A stretch of 64,000 nt of DNA from Calycina herbarum (taxonomy: Eukaryota > Ascomycota > Leotiomycetes > Helotiales > Pezizellaceae): assembly GCA_001414485.1 (NCBI GenBank), contig LLEY01000057.1, forward strand, positions 304,422 through 368,421, given 5' to 3'. The notes under the pieces were generated by a model that worked only from the letters and a program-made list of their open reading frames with translations, ran no database searches and was not told the DNA's origin. A program made the translations under genes and the position numbers. Shown piece after piece: positions 46,595 to 58,461 of this stretch; the stretch's first letter is position 1; each line of letters opens with the position of its first letter.

Positions 46595-49500
46595 GAACGT
46601 CTGTATCCGACTCATCACAGAAGATTTCTACCCTCATCGTTCATGACAGATCTCGTGCATTAGGTTGCGGAATCCGGCAAACTCAAAAGTCATCTGTCCA
46701 GATGACGGTGATGCATGAATTATTGTCGATGAACAAGAGCCCGTTCATCCGCGTGCATTGCGCGCTATAGTCATACTTTCTGGCAACATCAAGCCGCGTG
46801 CAGTGGCGCACTGCCGATGGAATTGGGCTCGGATACTTGTCCGAGTAAGGTGAGGTGATAAGGAAATTGGGAAGCCTGGCCTGCATGGATCCCGGAGAAG
46901 AAGAAAACGAATTCTTATCGGCCAGAAGAAATAAGTAAGAGACACGGAAAACGAGGACGGAGAAGATGCAAGACGTAATCCCTCCCAGTTGGCCGGTTGA
47001 GAAGGCTTCTTCCCTTGGTCAAGGAGATATCAAGATTCCTTAGCGACGCTCTTGCCATGCGTGGCCCATAGCAACGATCTCTTATGCCTTGATATGAGCG
47101 CCGTTATGATCATCAAAACTTTGCGGGTTGGCAAGCCACTTCCCAGCGCCTCCTGGCTGGTCATCAATCGTGCAATGCCAGACGAGCTTCTCGAATCCTC
47201 AATGGCGGGTCTATCACTGAGCAAGAGCCAGGATGATGCTGATATCAACCTCTCCCAGACCAGGGATCGTAGAGGTAAAAGAGAAAAGCTCTTTGCAGGT
47301 TGCCGTTGAGTTGCAGGCTTTGCTGTTCATTACTCAACGAGCTGACGGACCTTATGTCACCGCGTGGACATTTTGAAGAGGGGTTCCATGGATAGTTGCA
47401 TCTCATCCTTTCGATCATGGTTGATAGACGACTGTAAGGCTGGAGACTCTCACTTCGAGTCTCAAACATCTGGGCATCTCTCGTCTCTTTCCAGAAAGAC
47501 GACAACCTTTGCAAATGTGGTTTCTTCGACTTGGTTGGTGGGATCGCATTCTTCAACCAAGGATTCCAATCTTGTCCCGCGATGGCGGCGGCGGCGATGC
47601 GCGCAGGTGCTCTGCACGGAAGCCGACGATGGATGTCGTCGGTCGAGTCCAGAACGGCGATGCATGCGGGGGATGGGAGTCCTGTCGAGACGAAACAGCG
47701 CTGAGAATGGCAGGGGAGAACTCGCCTTGCTTCAGATTTGGAGATGCCCTGCACGGGAGGTATTCCTGTAAGTACTGTACCTGTATTCCTGGTATTTCCA
47801 TGCCATGCATTCGCTGCATTCGACATCATCAGCAATTGCTATCACCCGACGATAACACGACGAACCAACCACACGAATCCCCGCGGGTGCCTGACTTGAT
47901 TTGGAGCCTGTATGGTACGGTGCCGGTAAGTATCTGTGATGTTGCTCTTTCGAGTCGGAGGTTTTCTGTCGAGGCAAACATGTTCATCACAATGGAACAT
48001 TCATGCGAGCCCTTGAGCATTCTTCTTGAAGCTTTGCATGAAGATGTGATTGACAAGCCAACAAGAGCTATTGCGAGCATCTAAGCAAAAAAGACCCGAC
48101 GTCGGCCCTCAACCAAAGAAGGTAACGCCTTTGAAGATGAAGATCCCTCTCTCTCTTTCGCAAAAGAGACTTTATGATTAAGCCACGTGCGGCTACTACT
48201 TTGAATCCTCTCGTCGGCTCCCTCCTTACTCATGTCAGATTTAATTCCGTATCATGATTCATGAGCGATGAAGTTACCGCAAAGGATCCATAGGGAGATC
48301 CAAACTGGACAAGCTGCATGAGCACGTACTCGACCACAGGAAGGAACTGAGATCTTCAACTTTTCGGACCTGCATTCGTCAAAGCCCTCCCGCGTTTGCA
48401 ACGGCTTGGACCTTTTGAGCTTTGCTCAATTCGACTTCATCGTGGTGGCCATGTCATGGCCGGTGGCGCACTGCACTGCACACCTTTACGCCGTACGGGC
48501 CTTGATTGTGACCAGCAGCATCTCGCATCTACCGACGTCGTTATCATCCTGAGCAAAGATCAAACCAGACCAAGTCGCTTCCCAATTGGCAATGGGATCT
48601 TCCAATTGAGAAGTTGGGAGCCCGTATTCTGATACAAGAAACAACCATCACAACAAACGAATTGTTTCCTCTCGGGGCAAAAGGAGAAGGTGGAGGAGGA
48701 GGAGGATTTGGAAAAAAGTGACGGGACCTGCATCGGCTATGCATCTTATCTCCTACTTCGGGGGCACTCGGACGGCAGAAAACGTGATCGGACAGTCAGG
48801 GTGACATGGAAGGACCCGCGTGTGTACCTGTTTGATCTTCTCAGGACTCTGAAACTCGCCTTCAGAATATCCAGTGCACGCTCACAATCAACAACTTCGT
48901 CATGTGCGAAAAGAGCTCCCCCAAGGCCAGAATCGACAGAAAAGGTCCCGACAGGGCAAGGGAAAGGCCGTGTACACTGTAGAGGGGAGAGAAGAGCAAG
49001 AACAGCCGCGAAAGAATGCTTGATCGTCCCGCCTCGAATCCACGATTCGTCCCTTTGGTCCCAGGAGTTGCCTGTCCATGGCTGGTAAGAACCCGCTTTC
49101 CAGAACAGGCAACTCACATCTGCCGTCGTCGTCGTATTCAAAAAATGATGGTCACAATCATAGATAATCAGTCAGCATCAATCCCCGGACTGTTGAAGGT
49201 CATCTTGGACTTGGAGACGAATTTGGCGGTGAACGAGGCTCCCACCAAAGGAAAGCATGTCGTTGCGATAACCTGCCCTCCGGGGAAATGTCCGAACCAA
49301 ATCAGAGGCGAGCAGCGAAATTGTAAGGTTGTGGATCACCTCCGAGGCACTGTAAAGATCTCGATTGAATCAATTTCCAAAGCCGGCCTGTAAATTGCGA
49401 ACCCACCACCAACCTCTCCAATTCACATCGACAGGTGGATAATTTCCATGAATCTAGGCCATTCATCCACCACAACCACCAGCTACACGCTGGAAACTCG

Positions 49501-50689
49501 CGCTCCCGAGACTCGAGAGCTCCAAAGACCCATCTTTCCACCAGAATAGCTTCTGAGGGTCACGATTCAACAACCTTACGGGGATTCTTCAACTAGGTAA
49601 AAGCGGTCCCGAGCGTGTCGCCGCTCCTTCAACAAAGCTCCGTTCATTGCCCGAATGAATGTGTTTATTTTTGGAACAGCCTAATCGATTTTATCCGCTG
49701 ATTGGTGCAGAAACGGACTTCAGAAGCTCGCTTAATCAAATTCTGATGCAGCCACAACTTGAAACATGCAGCCATTTCTGCTTTTCGACGCCTGATTGGC
49801 TCAGGCATTCGCCTACAGATTCGTCCACTGCAACCCTTCTTTAGCTCGCAGGGTCAGTGGCCATCTGGCATTGCATGATATCCCAGCCGCTGAGAGCAGA
49901 AATCGTGACTTTCTTCAAAGACACTGGTCCATTAGTGAGGCTTTCAAGGCAACTTTTGCCTTTCTCCATAGTCGCCAAGATCATAGCCTTCCATGCTATC
50001 CACGCTTTTCATGGACAGATCATGGACGAGGCCATCACCTTGGCCGGCGCCTCGTTGAAGAATATGTCGTGACCTGAAGACCAACACTTTGGTTACACCT
50101 GAGTTACTTGAAGTAGGGCGCTTCGCTGAGCTATTTACAGGTATGTTTTTTGTACACGAGCGCCAACATAATCTCCAACTGCGACTAATTATTCCCAACC
50201 AACATTTTGTGCAATGCAAAATCACTATGGGGTATCCCCACAAACCAAAGCTTTAGACGCTAGTTTATACCAAGATCCACGCACAAGGCGCGAAGGTTCT
50301 TGCTTCACAATTCCTGAAACATGGCAGAATACCCAAGAGGGTTATGGATGGGCTCATTGAAAGTTCACTAAGCCTTGCCTTGATTCTTGGAGAAGCCAGC
50401 AAATCCAGGGCGCCACGCCTTTCATCGGAGACTTCTCCTAGCCCATGATGGACGGAGAGGGACGATTACGCACTGGGACTTCCTATTCCTTGGGTACACG
50501 ATGCAGAGATAGTGGATGTCTCGCAGAAAGATGAAACGTGACTCTCTGCTCTGGGGATAAGGGAAGGTAATCCGGGTTTGCTCTCTAGGTTACCATTACC
50601 ATTTTGAGTGGATTCTCCTTTCAAGAGACCGACCGAGAGGGGGAAAAATTGTCCGAAGGTCTGATGTTCTTCATGGATCGTGCTCTCTC

Positions 50690-50710
50690 TGCTCTCTCTC
50701 TCTCTCTCTT
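50690..50710. repeat. (CT)n microsatellite
   Basis: A run of CT dinucleotides within a longer CTCTCTGCTCTC tract. Confidence 0.85.
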
Positions 50711-52032
50711 TCGGGAGCAAAGACCGGTGGTGAAGGAAGACCTGCCGGTTTCCGCTTATTTCTCTCCCCTTGTGCGTGGTGTTTCGGATCCTTCTACTGT
50801 ACTGTCCGTACCTGCCTTGCCCTTCCTGTCCGTACTGTACAGCATCGCATCGCATCCATTCCTCTTTGTTTCGTTTCGTCCCGTGGGTCATGGTGGGTGG
50901 TGATCATGCAGGTGCGTGGCAGAGGCGGTTGCGTTGAAGAATTTCCGTATGTATGTACTCTACCTTTGCCTTTGTGTTGCAGTTCGCAGGTGAGATGCAG
51001 TCTGGGATCCCTTTTGAGATTAGGTGTGCCACGTGATATCGGATTTTCTTCCTCCTTTTCCCTTTCCCTTCTGGTTCCTTTGGGATGATGCTTGTGTGTG
51101 TTTCTCGTTTTTCCCCCCTCTTTTGGATGGATGTTTGAGCCCTATGCATGGAATCGGGGTTGGCGGCATAAGACGAGACATTTTGATGCCGGGCTTGTAC
51201 GTGTGTATTTTTTTTACTTTATTATTTTTATTCAGTGTCGTAATTCTTGCCACTAGTTTTATAGAGAATCGGGGATTTTGGGTTTGGACTAGAATGTTCC
51301 TCTGGGTCTTCCTCATGACTTTCGTTGGCTATTGGCGTATCCGTATACAGGTTATACTTTCTTGTCCCTTGGATTCCAAATACCAAGAGTTGGGCAAGCC
51401 CGATTGACGTCGGTTTGTGAAGATATCATGATCAGTGCCCGACCTCGAGGTTTTCCATGCGGTGTTCTTTTGAGGTCCTTGTTTTCATGACATGGGTGCC
51501 AGTTCTGGTAGCTGGTTTATTTCAAGGTTTACTATTTCAAGGGTCCTCTTGATGTGTGGCGAGTCTTCTGTTTTGGGATATTGACTTTTGGTGGAGAGTC
51601 ATGCTATGCTGTTGAGATGAATTTGTTGACAGATCTCTCTGATGTAGCTTCTGTTCTCTTCAATTCTTTCTTCAAATCCGTAGGGTAGTCAAGATAAATT
51701 ACAATTCACGTTCGCTTTGACACTTCACTTGAGTGACCCTAATTGCTTACGTAGGATGTAAAATTCAAACTTGTGGTGATGAAAAGGGTTTGTATTTCCT
51801 CAGACATGATAAATGCCAGATAATATCTCCCCATTCCTCCCCGTGCTTCCTGTTCCGTTTCACCCAGCTAATTGACATGTCATTCAAAGGAGTTAATAGG
51901 TATAACTGCTCTCAATCTTCCTTATCATCTCATCCATCTTCTCCTGGGTGCTTCTTTTGAAGTTCAATCATCTCCAAGAGTACTTTACTTCCTTCGATGC
52001 TGACGAGATGTTTCCGCCATTATTTAGAAACT

Positions 52033-53201
52033 TTAGTTGTGATCTTGCGTAGGAGAGATTTTCCCCCTCGGACTTCCACGATTTGATTTGGCGCGATAGT
52101 TCTGTTGTTGAAGGGGGAACGGGGAGGCCTGAGATGCGTTGTAAGAGCTTTTGAGTTGTTCGTTTCGAGAATGAAGGGTATTGAATAAGGATGGGGTGTG
52201 CTTCCTTCGTTTTTTAGTTACAGTTCTTCTATCACTTTCCCGGATTTTTCTTCTCCAGCTTCTCGGTACTTGGGAGGGTGTGGTGGGTTGAAAGGAGGGA
52301 GACGTGGTGGGTGATGATGAACCCCTCCCTCTCCTGTGATTGACCTCATAATTCCAAACCTTGAGGGCGAAGGCTTCGACATTACTCAATTTTTCTCCAA
52401 CGAGTAATGAAATCAATTCGGTCCACTCCGGATGATTTCCTCTGAAGGAATAAGTTCCTGCTGAACACATTCATCAAGGTCTTTTTGAGAAGGTCTGTAG
52501 CACGGCCAAATAGCAAGATCCTTATCGACATCAAGAATGATCTCCAAATGTTTCACTACTTTCACGCGAGAAAGTAACCGCGTGAGAACCTCAAAGAAAG
52601 AACTCGATTCCAGATATCTCCTCAAACCCGAAACTGCTATCCAACCATGCACAAACTCCAGCTTGAAATATTATATCAGGTCTTCCAGAGTAATGCAGAT
52701 AGAAAGATTCTGGAACTGGGTGAAAATATGGGGTTCCATTTCTCCCTCATCTTCGTCCCACTTGTTCTCATGATCATAAGGATTCTCCCCCGGGCGCAAG
52801 GGGACAGCTGGAGAGGGATCATAATATAGCGGATTATATCTCCAGACCCGGTTTTCGATAGCAGTACAGAAATGATTGTCCCGTTCATGGCTGTCAACTA
52901 ACGGGTACATCTTCTCGGCCTCGTACTCAGATTCTGGTTGAAAGTGTGCGATATCTGATATTCCGAAGTGGAGAGTGACAGACGAGAAGAAGATTAGGGA
53001 AGCTTCGTTGTGGATCTGATGGTTTACTCCTAAGATTGAGAGGTGGAACTTGCTAGTAGGATCTGGATGGTAGTTGTGTATTTCTCGTCCGCGTTTCTCT
53101 TTGTCTAGGCAAAGAGGTGTATATGGTGCGACGATGTAGCCATGGATATTGAGACGGAGTTTTGGTTGGTACGTGTCAGATCCCAATAACATGACTAGCA
53201 A
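52033..53201 (-). pseudogene. Damaged 2EXR/F-box-like gene
   Basis: A minus-strand frame from about 53201 reads SDTYQPKLRLNIHGYIVAPY, then SILGVNHQIHNEASLIFFSS. The second is the typical 2EXR-family core, in which returning strands are followed by an N-x-x-I-x-x-E-A motif. The frame continues across a TAA at 52671-52673 into YFKLEFVHGWIAVSGLRR and KVVKHLEIILDVDKDL in the same frame. Near 52445 it shifts to another frame (RGNHPEWTELISLL, then VEAFALKVWNYEV) ending at 52033. No GT-AG intron clearly removes the stop or the shift. The family's usual N-terminal LPxEIRxxIY start is not seen upstream. A real gene with unusual splicing remains possible. Confidence 0.5.
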
Positions 53202-53518
53202 TATCCAATGAGAGCATGAACAGTCGTGCTGATCACCTTCGCCTTTAGGTGGCTAGCTCGAATTACACTCTCCTCCCACAAGACGAACAGTTGATTTGAG
53301 ACTTATCATCTCTCCAGTGCCCACAAAACTGTACCGTCTGGGCTTCGGCATTGCTTTTCTTTGCTTATCACAAGGGGGAATTCTTACCTAGAGGAGTCTT
53401 CAGGAACCAGCACACCTCAGTAACAGCCGCTGTGGCAGTATCTTAATTTTCCATTCTTAAATGCTTCGCCCTTTCCGCTAGGATTGTGAACTGTTGTTGT
53501 TGTCTTGTAATAAGAAGT

Positions 53519-53630
53519 CCTGAGGTTGAAGTTGATGTTGGAGTTTTGTTGAAGATTTATTGAAGGTTTGTTGAAGTTGAGTGAAGTTGAGTGAAGTTAG
53601 ACTTGTGTTGAAGTTGAAGTTGAAGTCGTG
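53519..53630. repeat. Degenerate GTTGAAG tandem repeat
   Basis: Units of GTTGAAG/GTTGAGTGAA recur about ten times. Open frames across it are low-complexity artefacts. Confidence 0.65.
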
Positions 53631-55175
53631 AGTTTTGCTCGACTTCACTTTAGAGGAGCACCACACAATAGGGCGGCCTAGATGTGTAAACCCTTCTCTG
53701 ATTATTAATTCTATGGGCAGAAGCAGAGCAGTTGTGTGTGTTTTCAAGAGAACCCACTTTCTGTCTTGTTGTTTTTAAAGTTAAGTCTGTTTGGGATTTG
53801 AGGTTGGATCATGGTCTTTATTTGATGCGAAAACACTTTCTGGAGGAATGGACTAGATTATGTTTGGATTTGCCATTCCGCAAAATAATACCACAGATAA
53901 GTTATCCCAAACAACATAATTTTAGTGTCATCAAGACAGACATTTCAAGACTGACCTACCTAGTGAAGCAGATGTACCTTCAAGAAGAGCCTGTGGCTTG
54001 GAGGTCAAGAAAACTCTATACCTGGCAATGGCGATGATAGAAATTAGAGTAAATAACTGAAAAGGGCATCATTCATCTTGAGAATATGAGAGTTGTAGTT
54101 GTTGAGGGAGGGAAGGTAAAAAAACAGGACTTGAGACTGACACTCCAAGAGAAAGAAAACTCAACTTTGAGTAGCCTAGGGGAAACAAATAAAAGGCGAG
54201 TTTTGTGTCCGAATTTTGGTGTTGGGATGTGAAAACTTTAGAGATTGAAGGGCTTCGATGAAGCGTGCAAGGTAGGGTGCTGTTCTGGGATGGGGTATGG
54301 CAGTGGTTTGGCCTTGTCTCTCTGTCCGAGAGGGTCATGAATTGAGATGATGAGAAGCTGGCCATTTGGGTGTAGAAGGAATAAGAGACTGTGCGTTTTT
54401 TGAGAGGACAGCAGAGTGAAGATGTCTAAGGTGTAGAGAGTTGTTGGATAATGAGGATCGGGCCATAATATAGGTCATATATTAGATGCATTGGTTATTT
54501 AAAAGTATTGTTCTAAATGAACTAGATAATGAAGTTAATTAAATTTAGTTTCCATGAAGGCTCTTTACCTTGCTTTTGATTCAAGGATTTTGATGTCCCA
54601 GACAAATAGCGAAAGAAGACGATTCAGATGCCTTTACGATGTTTAAGATAGTTCTAAAATTTAGATTCCTTCTTAAAGTCTGCCACTATGGTTTATACAT
54701 CATTGTTGTTCTAATTGAAATGAAAAACGAGGTCACCTAAAGTTAGTTGCTATTGATACTATTTGCCATGTACTTCTTGTTTTTGTTTTAAAGTTTTGAT
54801 TGTCTAAGCTATCTGAAAAATGATGATACATAAGATTTCTTTACGACGACCATAAAACCAATGGTAATTTAGGGTTCTTAACTTTCCCTTTTATAGCTTG
54901 ATTGATATCCTTGTTTTAATCAACCTAATTATTTGAATAATAGAGGTCAAGTTACATCACACGGCTTTTCACGTATATAATTGCTCGCTCAGCATAAAAA
55001 TACACTTTATAAAAAGTACCCCTCAAAGCACAGCTCCTCAGAGTTTAGTAAGTGAGCTGACCACGAAATATACCTGCTTGGGCTTCGCCATCTTGTAAAT
55101 GATAAAATGTTGACTTGGGAAAATGTTGTGCTGTAGTCGCAAAATACGTTTGCTACTATTAGTTATCGTAAATAT

Positions 55176-55206
55176 CAACCTTTCAACCTTTCGACCTTTC
55201 AACCTT
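55176..55206. repeat. Four-copy CAACCTTT tandem
   Basis: Three full copies of the octamer (one with G for A) and a partial fourth. Confidence 0.75.
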
Positions 55207-55588
55207 GAAGAAACTGTCAAAAATTCTACAAATAATATTCCACAGACGCACGATGAAGGACTTCAGCTTATCTTTACTATATAAGCTATGGTGTTGAAGT
55301 CAAAAAGTAGTAGTTGAGCTCGCACGGGCCATATTTATAAGCGAGGCAGGTGTAAAATGCAATTTGAAGGTTGAATTACTCTAAGCAAAATTATACTACA
55401 TAAGAAGTTCAATTGCAATATAAAATCTTTTACAATTTATCAAAAACCCAGCTTATACTCTTACACAGGTAAGACCCGAATGATACACTCATACCCCAAG
55501 CATGTAACGCCCTTGAGGTACTGATTTAGCAACATTATCAATTAATAGTTTCAATAATGCTTGTGGAAGTACGTCTACCTATAAGCTC

Positions 55589-58461
55589 CTAAAATCCAAA
55601 CCAAGATCTTCTGATGCTACCCATATGGGCCAAGAGGCCTCGGCGTCTTTCTTCAACCGCCTCAGAATCCTCATCATCTGAAGGCAATACGGTAGTGCTT
55701 GGTTCTGGCTTGGCTAGCTTGACGGGCTTGAAAGGCTTCGTTGAATTTGCTGGCTTGGTAGAGTTGAAGGGTTTTGTTGAATTGTGACGGTTGATAGGCT
55801 TCGTGAGTTTAGGCTTTTTGGGATCCTTTGATGTGCCCTCTTGAATTGCGGCGCCGTTGGTTTCAGAACTCTCGTCTTCAATATCCTCACTCTCGACGTC
55901 CTCGGTATCCTCGGTTGACTCCTCAGAAACGTCAGTTGACTCGGGATCTTCAGAGTCTGGATCTGTTGATTCCGTATCGTCTTCGCCACTGGTTTGCTCC
56001 TCCGTTCCTTCTGTCGATTCTTCGTCACTGTTGCTTTGATCTTCAGTCTCTTCTGTCGATTCCTCCTCGGTTCCATCACCACTGTTTTGATCTTCCGTCT
56101 CGTTTGTCGATTCCTCCTCGGTTCCATCACCACTGCTTTGCTCTTCCGTCTCGTCTGTCGATTCTTCCTCGGTTCCATCACCACTGTTTTGCTCTTCCGT
56201 CTCGTCTGTCGATTCTTCCTCGGTTCCATCACCACTGTTTTGCTCTTCCGTCTCGTCTGTCGATTCCTCCTCGGTTCCATCACTGCTTTGCTCCTCATCT
56301 CCCTCGCTTGTTTCTTCCTCCTAAAAGCATCCGAGTTAGTTAAGTGCTCCACTTGAAACGAGAAAGTGGAAATACCTCGTCACCATCTTCTCCCTCAACT
56401 TCTTCATCTTCCTCTTCCTCGTCCTAAACGAATGTGTGTAAGTTCAGTGCCAAAGTAAATTGAAATGGGGCTTGGAATTACCTCGCCCTCCTCTTCTTCA
56501 TCATCTTCTTCCTCGTCCTAAACGAATGTGTGTAAGTTCGGTACCAAATTAAAATAAAATGGGGTTGGGAATTACCTCGTCCTCTTCTTCTTCATCTCCG
56601 CCTCCTGCTTCAACTTCATCGCCAAAAGAGTAGCATTTCTCTTCAAACTTGACAAGACCCTTCTTGGAGAACAATGGTTGGTTAAAGAACTCCTGATGGT
56701 CTGAAATTCTGCCGTAGTAACCAGTAGCTTTCACATCTGCGTCCATGCCTCCAGTAATTCTGACACCTTGCGTCTTAGGATTTTCTTTACATACTCCCTC
56801 TTCATCTAAGAATAGTCAGCTACTAGTTCAGATCCAGAAAAGACAGAAGTGTCTTACCCTCTTCAGATGTGGCATTGATCTTAATGCTAGGAACATTAAC
56901 ACCAATGTCCATTCCGTATGCGCTTCCTATATGCTTGTCAGCAAAATTACATTACAGATAATAAGAAGGCGTCCATACCAAGAAATTCTGCCTCGACGGA
57001 GATTGCAAGCTTTGTATATACTTGGAAAGATCCGTCAATGCCGGCGCTGAGTGTAATAGGTTTGCTCTCCATGGTGGGTTCCCATTTTCCGCCACCACTA
57101 CCGGACTTTCCAGTGAAATCGATTTTCGTGCTGGCATCTTTTGAAAGCGAGGCTTTCACACCAGTGGTGATAACAGCAGTATCCTCAATGACCTCGACGT
57201 CTTTGAGGCCAATAGATCCCGAAAGAATCATCTTAGGACCAAATGAGATGATCTTTTGGAAGATTGCAAATGCAGGGATAGGAAGTTCCGCAAAACGAAT
57301 GTCGCGAGTCAACTCCCCAGCACCCTCGAGAGTGGCTGCAAGAGTCAAATCAATTCCCAAACCAGAAGGAGATACGCTCATCCAGAATTCATCGACTTTG
57401 GGTGGAACAATCGTGCCTTTTACATGCCCTCCTATCTTCAAAGTACCAAAAGTTTTGCAGTTGACGCAAGCAAGATCAATGGAAAGACCAGATGATGATT
57501 CGTAGGTCAAAACAGTTTTGTTGATTGTCAAATCAAGAGGGAATGATGCCTCTTGCGGTGATACGTTGATAGTGTTTTCAGCAATTTTCTTGGCTTCTTC
57601 GGCTGCTTTTTTTGCTTCCTCTGCAATTCGATCGGCCTCTTGTTTTGCTTTTTCTGCGGCCTCCTTTGCAGCCTTTTCGGCGGCTTCTTTTGCAGCTTTT
57701 CCGGCATCGACGATCTGATTGGTGTTAGTTTGTTTCTTGGACGAAAATGCAAAGTTGTGAAGCAAGCACTGGGCGTTCACGAAGGTGACTTACATCAGTT
57801 GGATCAGGTACAAAATCAGGTATGCCGAAATCGCGACGAGCAAGTACATTCGAAGTGACCTCGCTACCCCAGTCAAATGTAAAAAGGGTGGTCAAATTCT
57901 CCCACGAAGTCTGTGAAGCGTTGAAATTGACCGTGAGGCCGGCCTCGTTATAGGTAGCATTGTTGACGATCCATGGATTGGTTCCTGGTTTGCCTGGGCA
58001 CTCATCGACAAGCATGATGAAGGTTCGGTTGGCATTGAAGTTAACCCATTCCCATTTATCGACGGCAATATTGTATTCCTCATTGGAGATGAACTCCAAT
58101 GCAAGTGAAGGGTCGCAGGTAGTAGACTTAAGTGCGTTTCCGAAGTTATCGGTCGAGATGATCAATTCTTCGGAACCTGTCTCCATGGTGACATTGACGA
58201 GGATGGAGGCTAGAAAGAAAATCCTTTAGTAAACCTATTAAACATAAAAACGACCGGGTATTACTCACTGTCGTTTGCACGAGGCCCGAAGATGAGACTC
58301 AATTGTTCTTGAAGCTCAAACTCGGGAACAGATCTTCGAGCTATCCCGAGGTCATGACTGGAAAGAGGGACCAGTTGGACAGGTTCATTTTGAGCTACCT
58401 CCGCTCTGGAAATCGAAACGAATGTTAAACCTAGCAAAAATGACAGTATATGGTGAGGCAT
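55589..58461 (-). CDS. Secreted protein with acidic Glu/Ser/Thr repeat tail
   Basis: Eight exons: 58461-58269, 58209-57794, 57714-56979, 56926-56858, 56805-56576, 56517-56482, 56423-56376 and 56320-55589, giving 819 residues. The signal peptide is MPHHILSFLLGLTFVSISRA. Residues 65-200 hold a domain with STDNFGNALKSTTCDPSLAL and WEWVNFNANRTFIMLVDEC. Residues 204-250 are an Ala/Glu/Lys heptad helix (AAKEAAEKAAKEAAEKAKQE). Residues 255-530 are beta-rich (LACVNCKTFGTLKIGGHVKG; SSGLSIDL). I recall similar two-domain fungal proteins filed under numbered DUFs (7029/7223), but this is unsure. Three very acidic short exons lead into about five 17-residue repeats (TEEESTDETEEQNSGDG), an NSTKP stretch and a basic end. 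The acidic frame was chosen over an Arg-rich alternative because it splices in phase throughout. It is divergent from the Lys-rich gene at 59768. Confidence 0.85.
56040..56295 (-). repeat. 51-bp minisatellite coding acidic 17-residue units
   Basis: About five copies of a 51-bp unit (minus strand begins GAGGAAGAATCGACAGAC) lie in the last exon. Differences between copies are mostly single bases. Because the unit is a multiple of three, long open frames arise on both strands here. Confidence 0.9.
56376..56575 (-). repeat. Tandemly duplicated intron with adjoining acidic exon
   Basis: The introns at 56424-56481 and 56518-56575 are both 58 nt. They share the same donor context (GAG|GTAATTCC), middle (CCCCAT...) and 3' end (ACTTACACACATTCGTTTAG). 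Each is followed by an exon beginning GACGAGGAAGA. Phase-0 exons of 36 and 48 nt keep the reading frame whatever the copy number. Confidence 0.9.

Larger units (their letters stand above)
43656..52032. other. 8.4-kb region upstream of STE12, no clear gene
   Basis: No open frame here shows a recognisable domain, and those over 130 codons (for example 47835-47245 minus, 45341-44742 minus, 51024-51407 plus) overlap others on both strands. Contents I can support: G-runs at 44351-44550, an imperfect TTTTGCTGG tandem at 44840-44876, the palindromic element at 46479-46594, and a (CT)n tract at 50690-50710. C/T-rich and T-rich plus-strand stretches at 50680-51300 look like leader or promoter sequence. 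It may hold an extended STE12 promoter or noncoding transcripts; that is inference. Confidence 0.45.
53202..55588. other. AT-rich gene-free region with short tandem repeats
   Basis: No gene could be supported. A TTGAAG-based tandem lies at 53519-53630, and an 8-bp tandem lies at 55176-55206. The sequence from 54480 to 55480 is markedly AT-rich. Confidence 0.55.

Noticed and set aside
47245..47835. 196-codon minus-strand frame upstream of STE12
   Set aside because: Overlapped by comparable frames on the other strand and in other frames; no domain.
51024..51407. 127-codon hydrophobic plus-strand frame
   Set aside because: A T-rich stretch yields Phe/Leu/Val by composition; no start context or homologous motif.
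55714..56352. 212-codon Arg-rich minus-strand frame over the minisatellite
   Set aside because: It is an alternative frame of the 51-bp repeat. The acidic frame splices in phase with all upstream exons and the Arg-rich frame does not.
55828..56356. Plus-strand frames of 171 and 120 codons across the same repeat
   Set aside because: Antisense shadows caused by the repeat length being a multiple of three.
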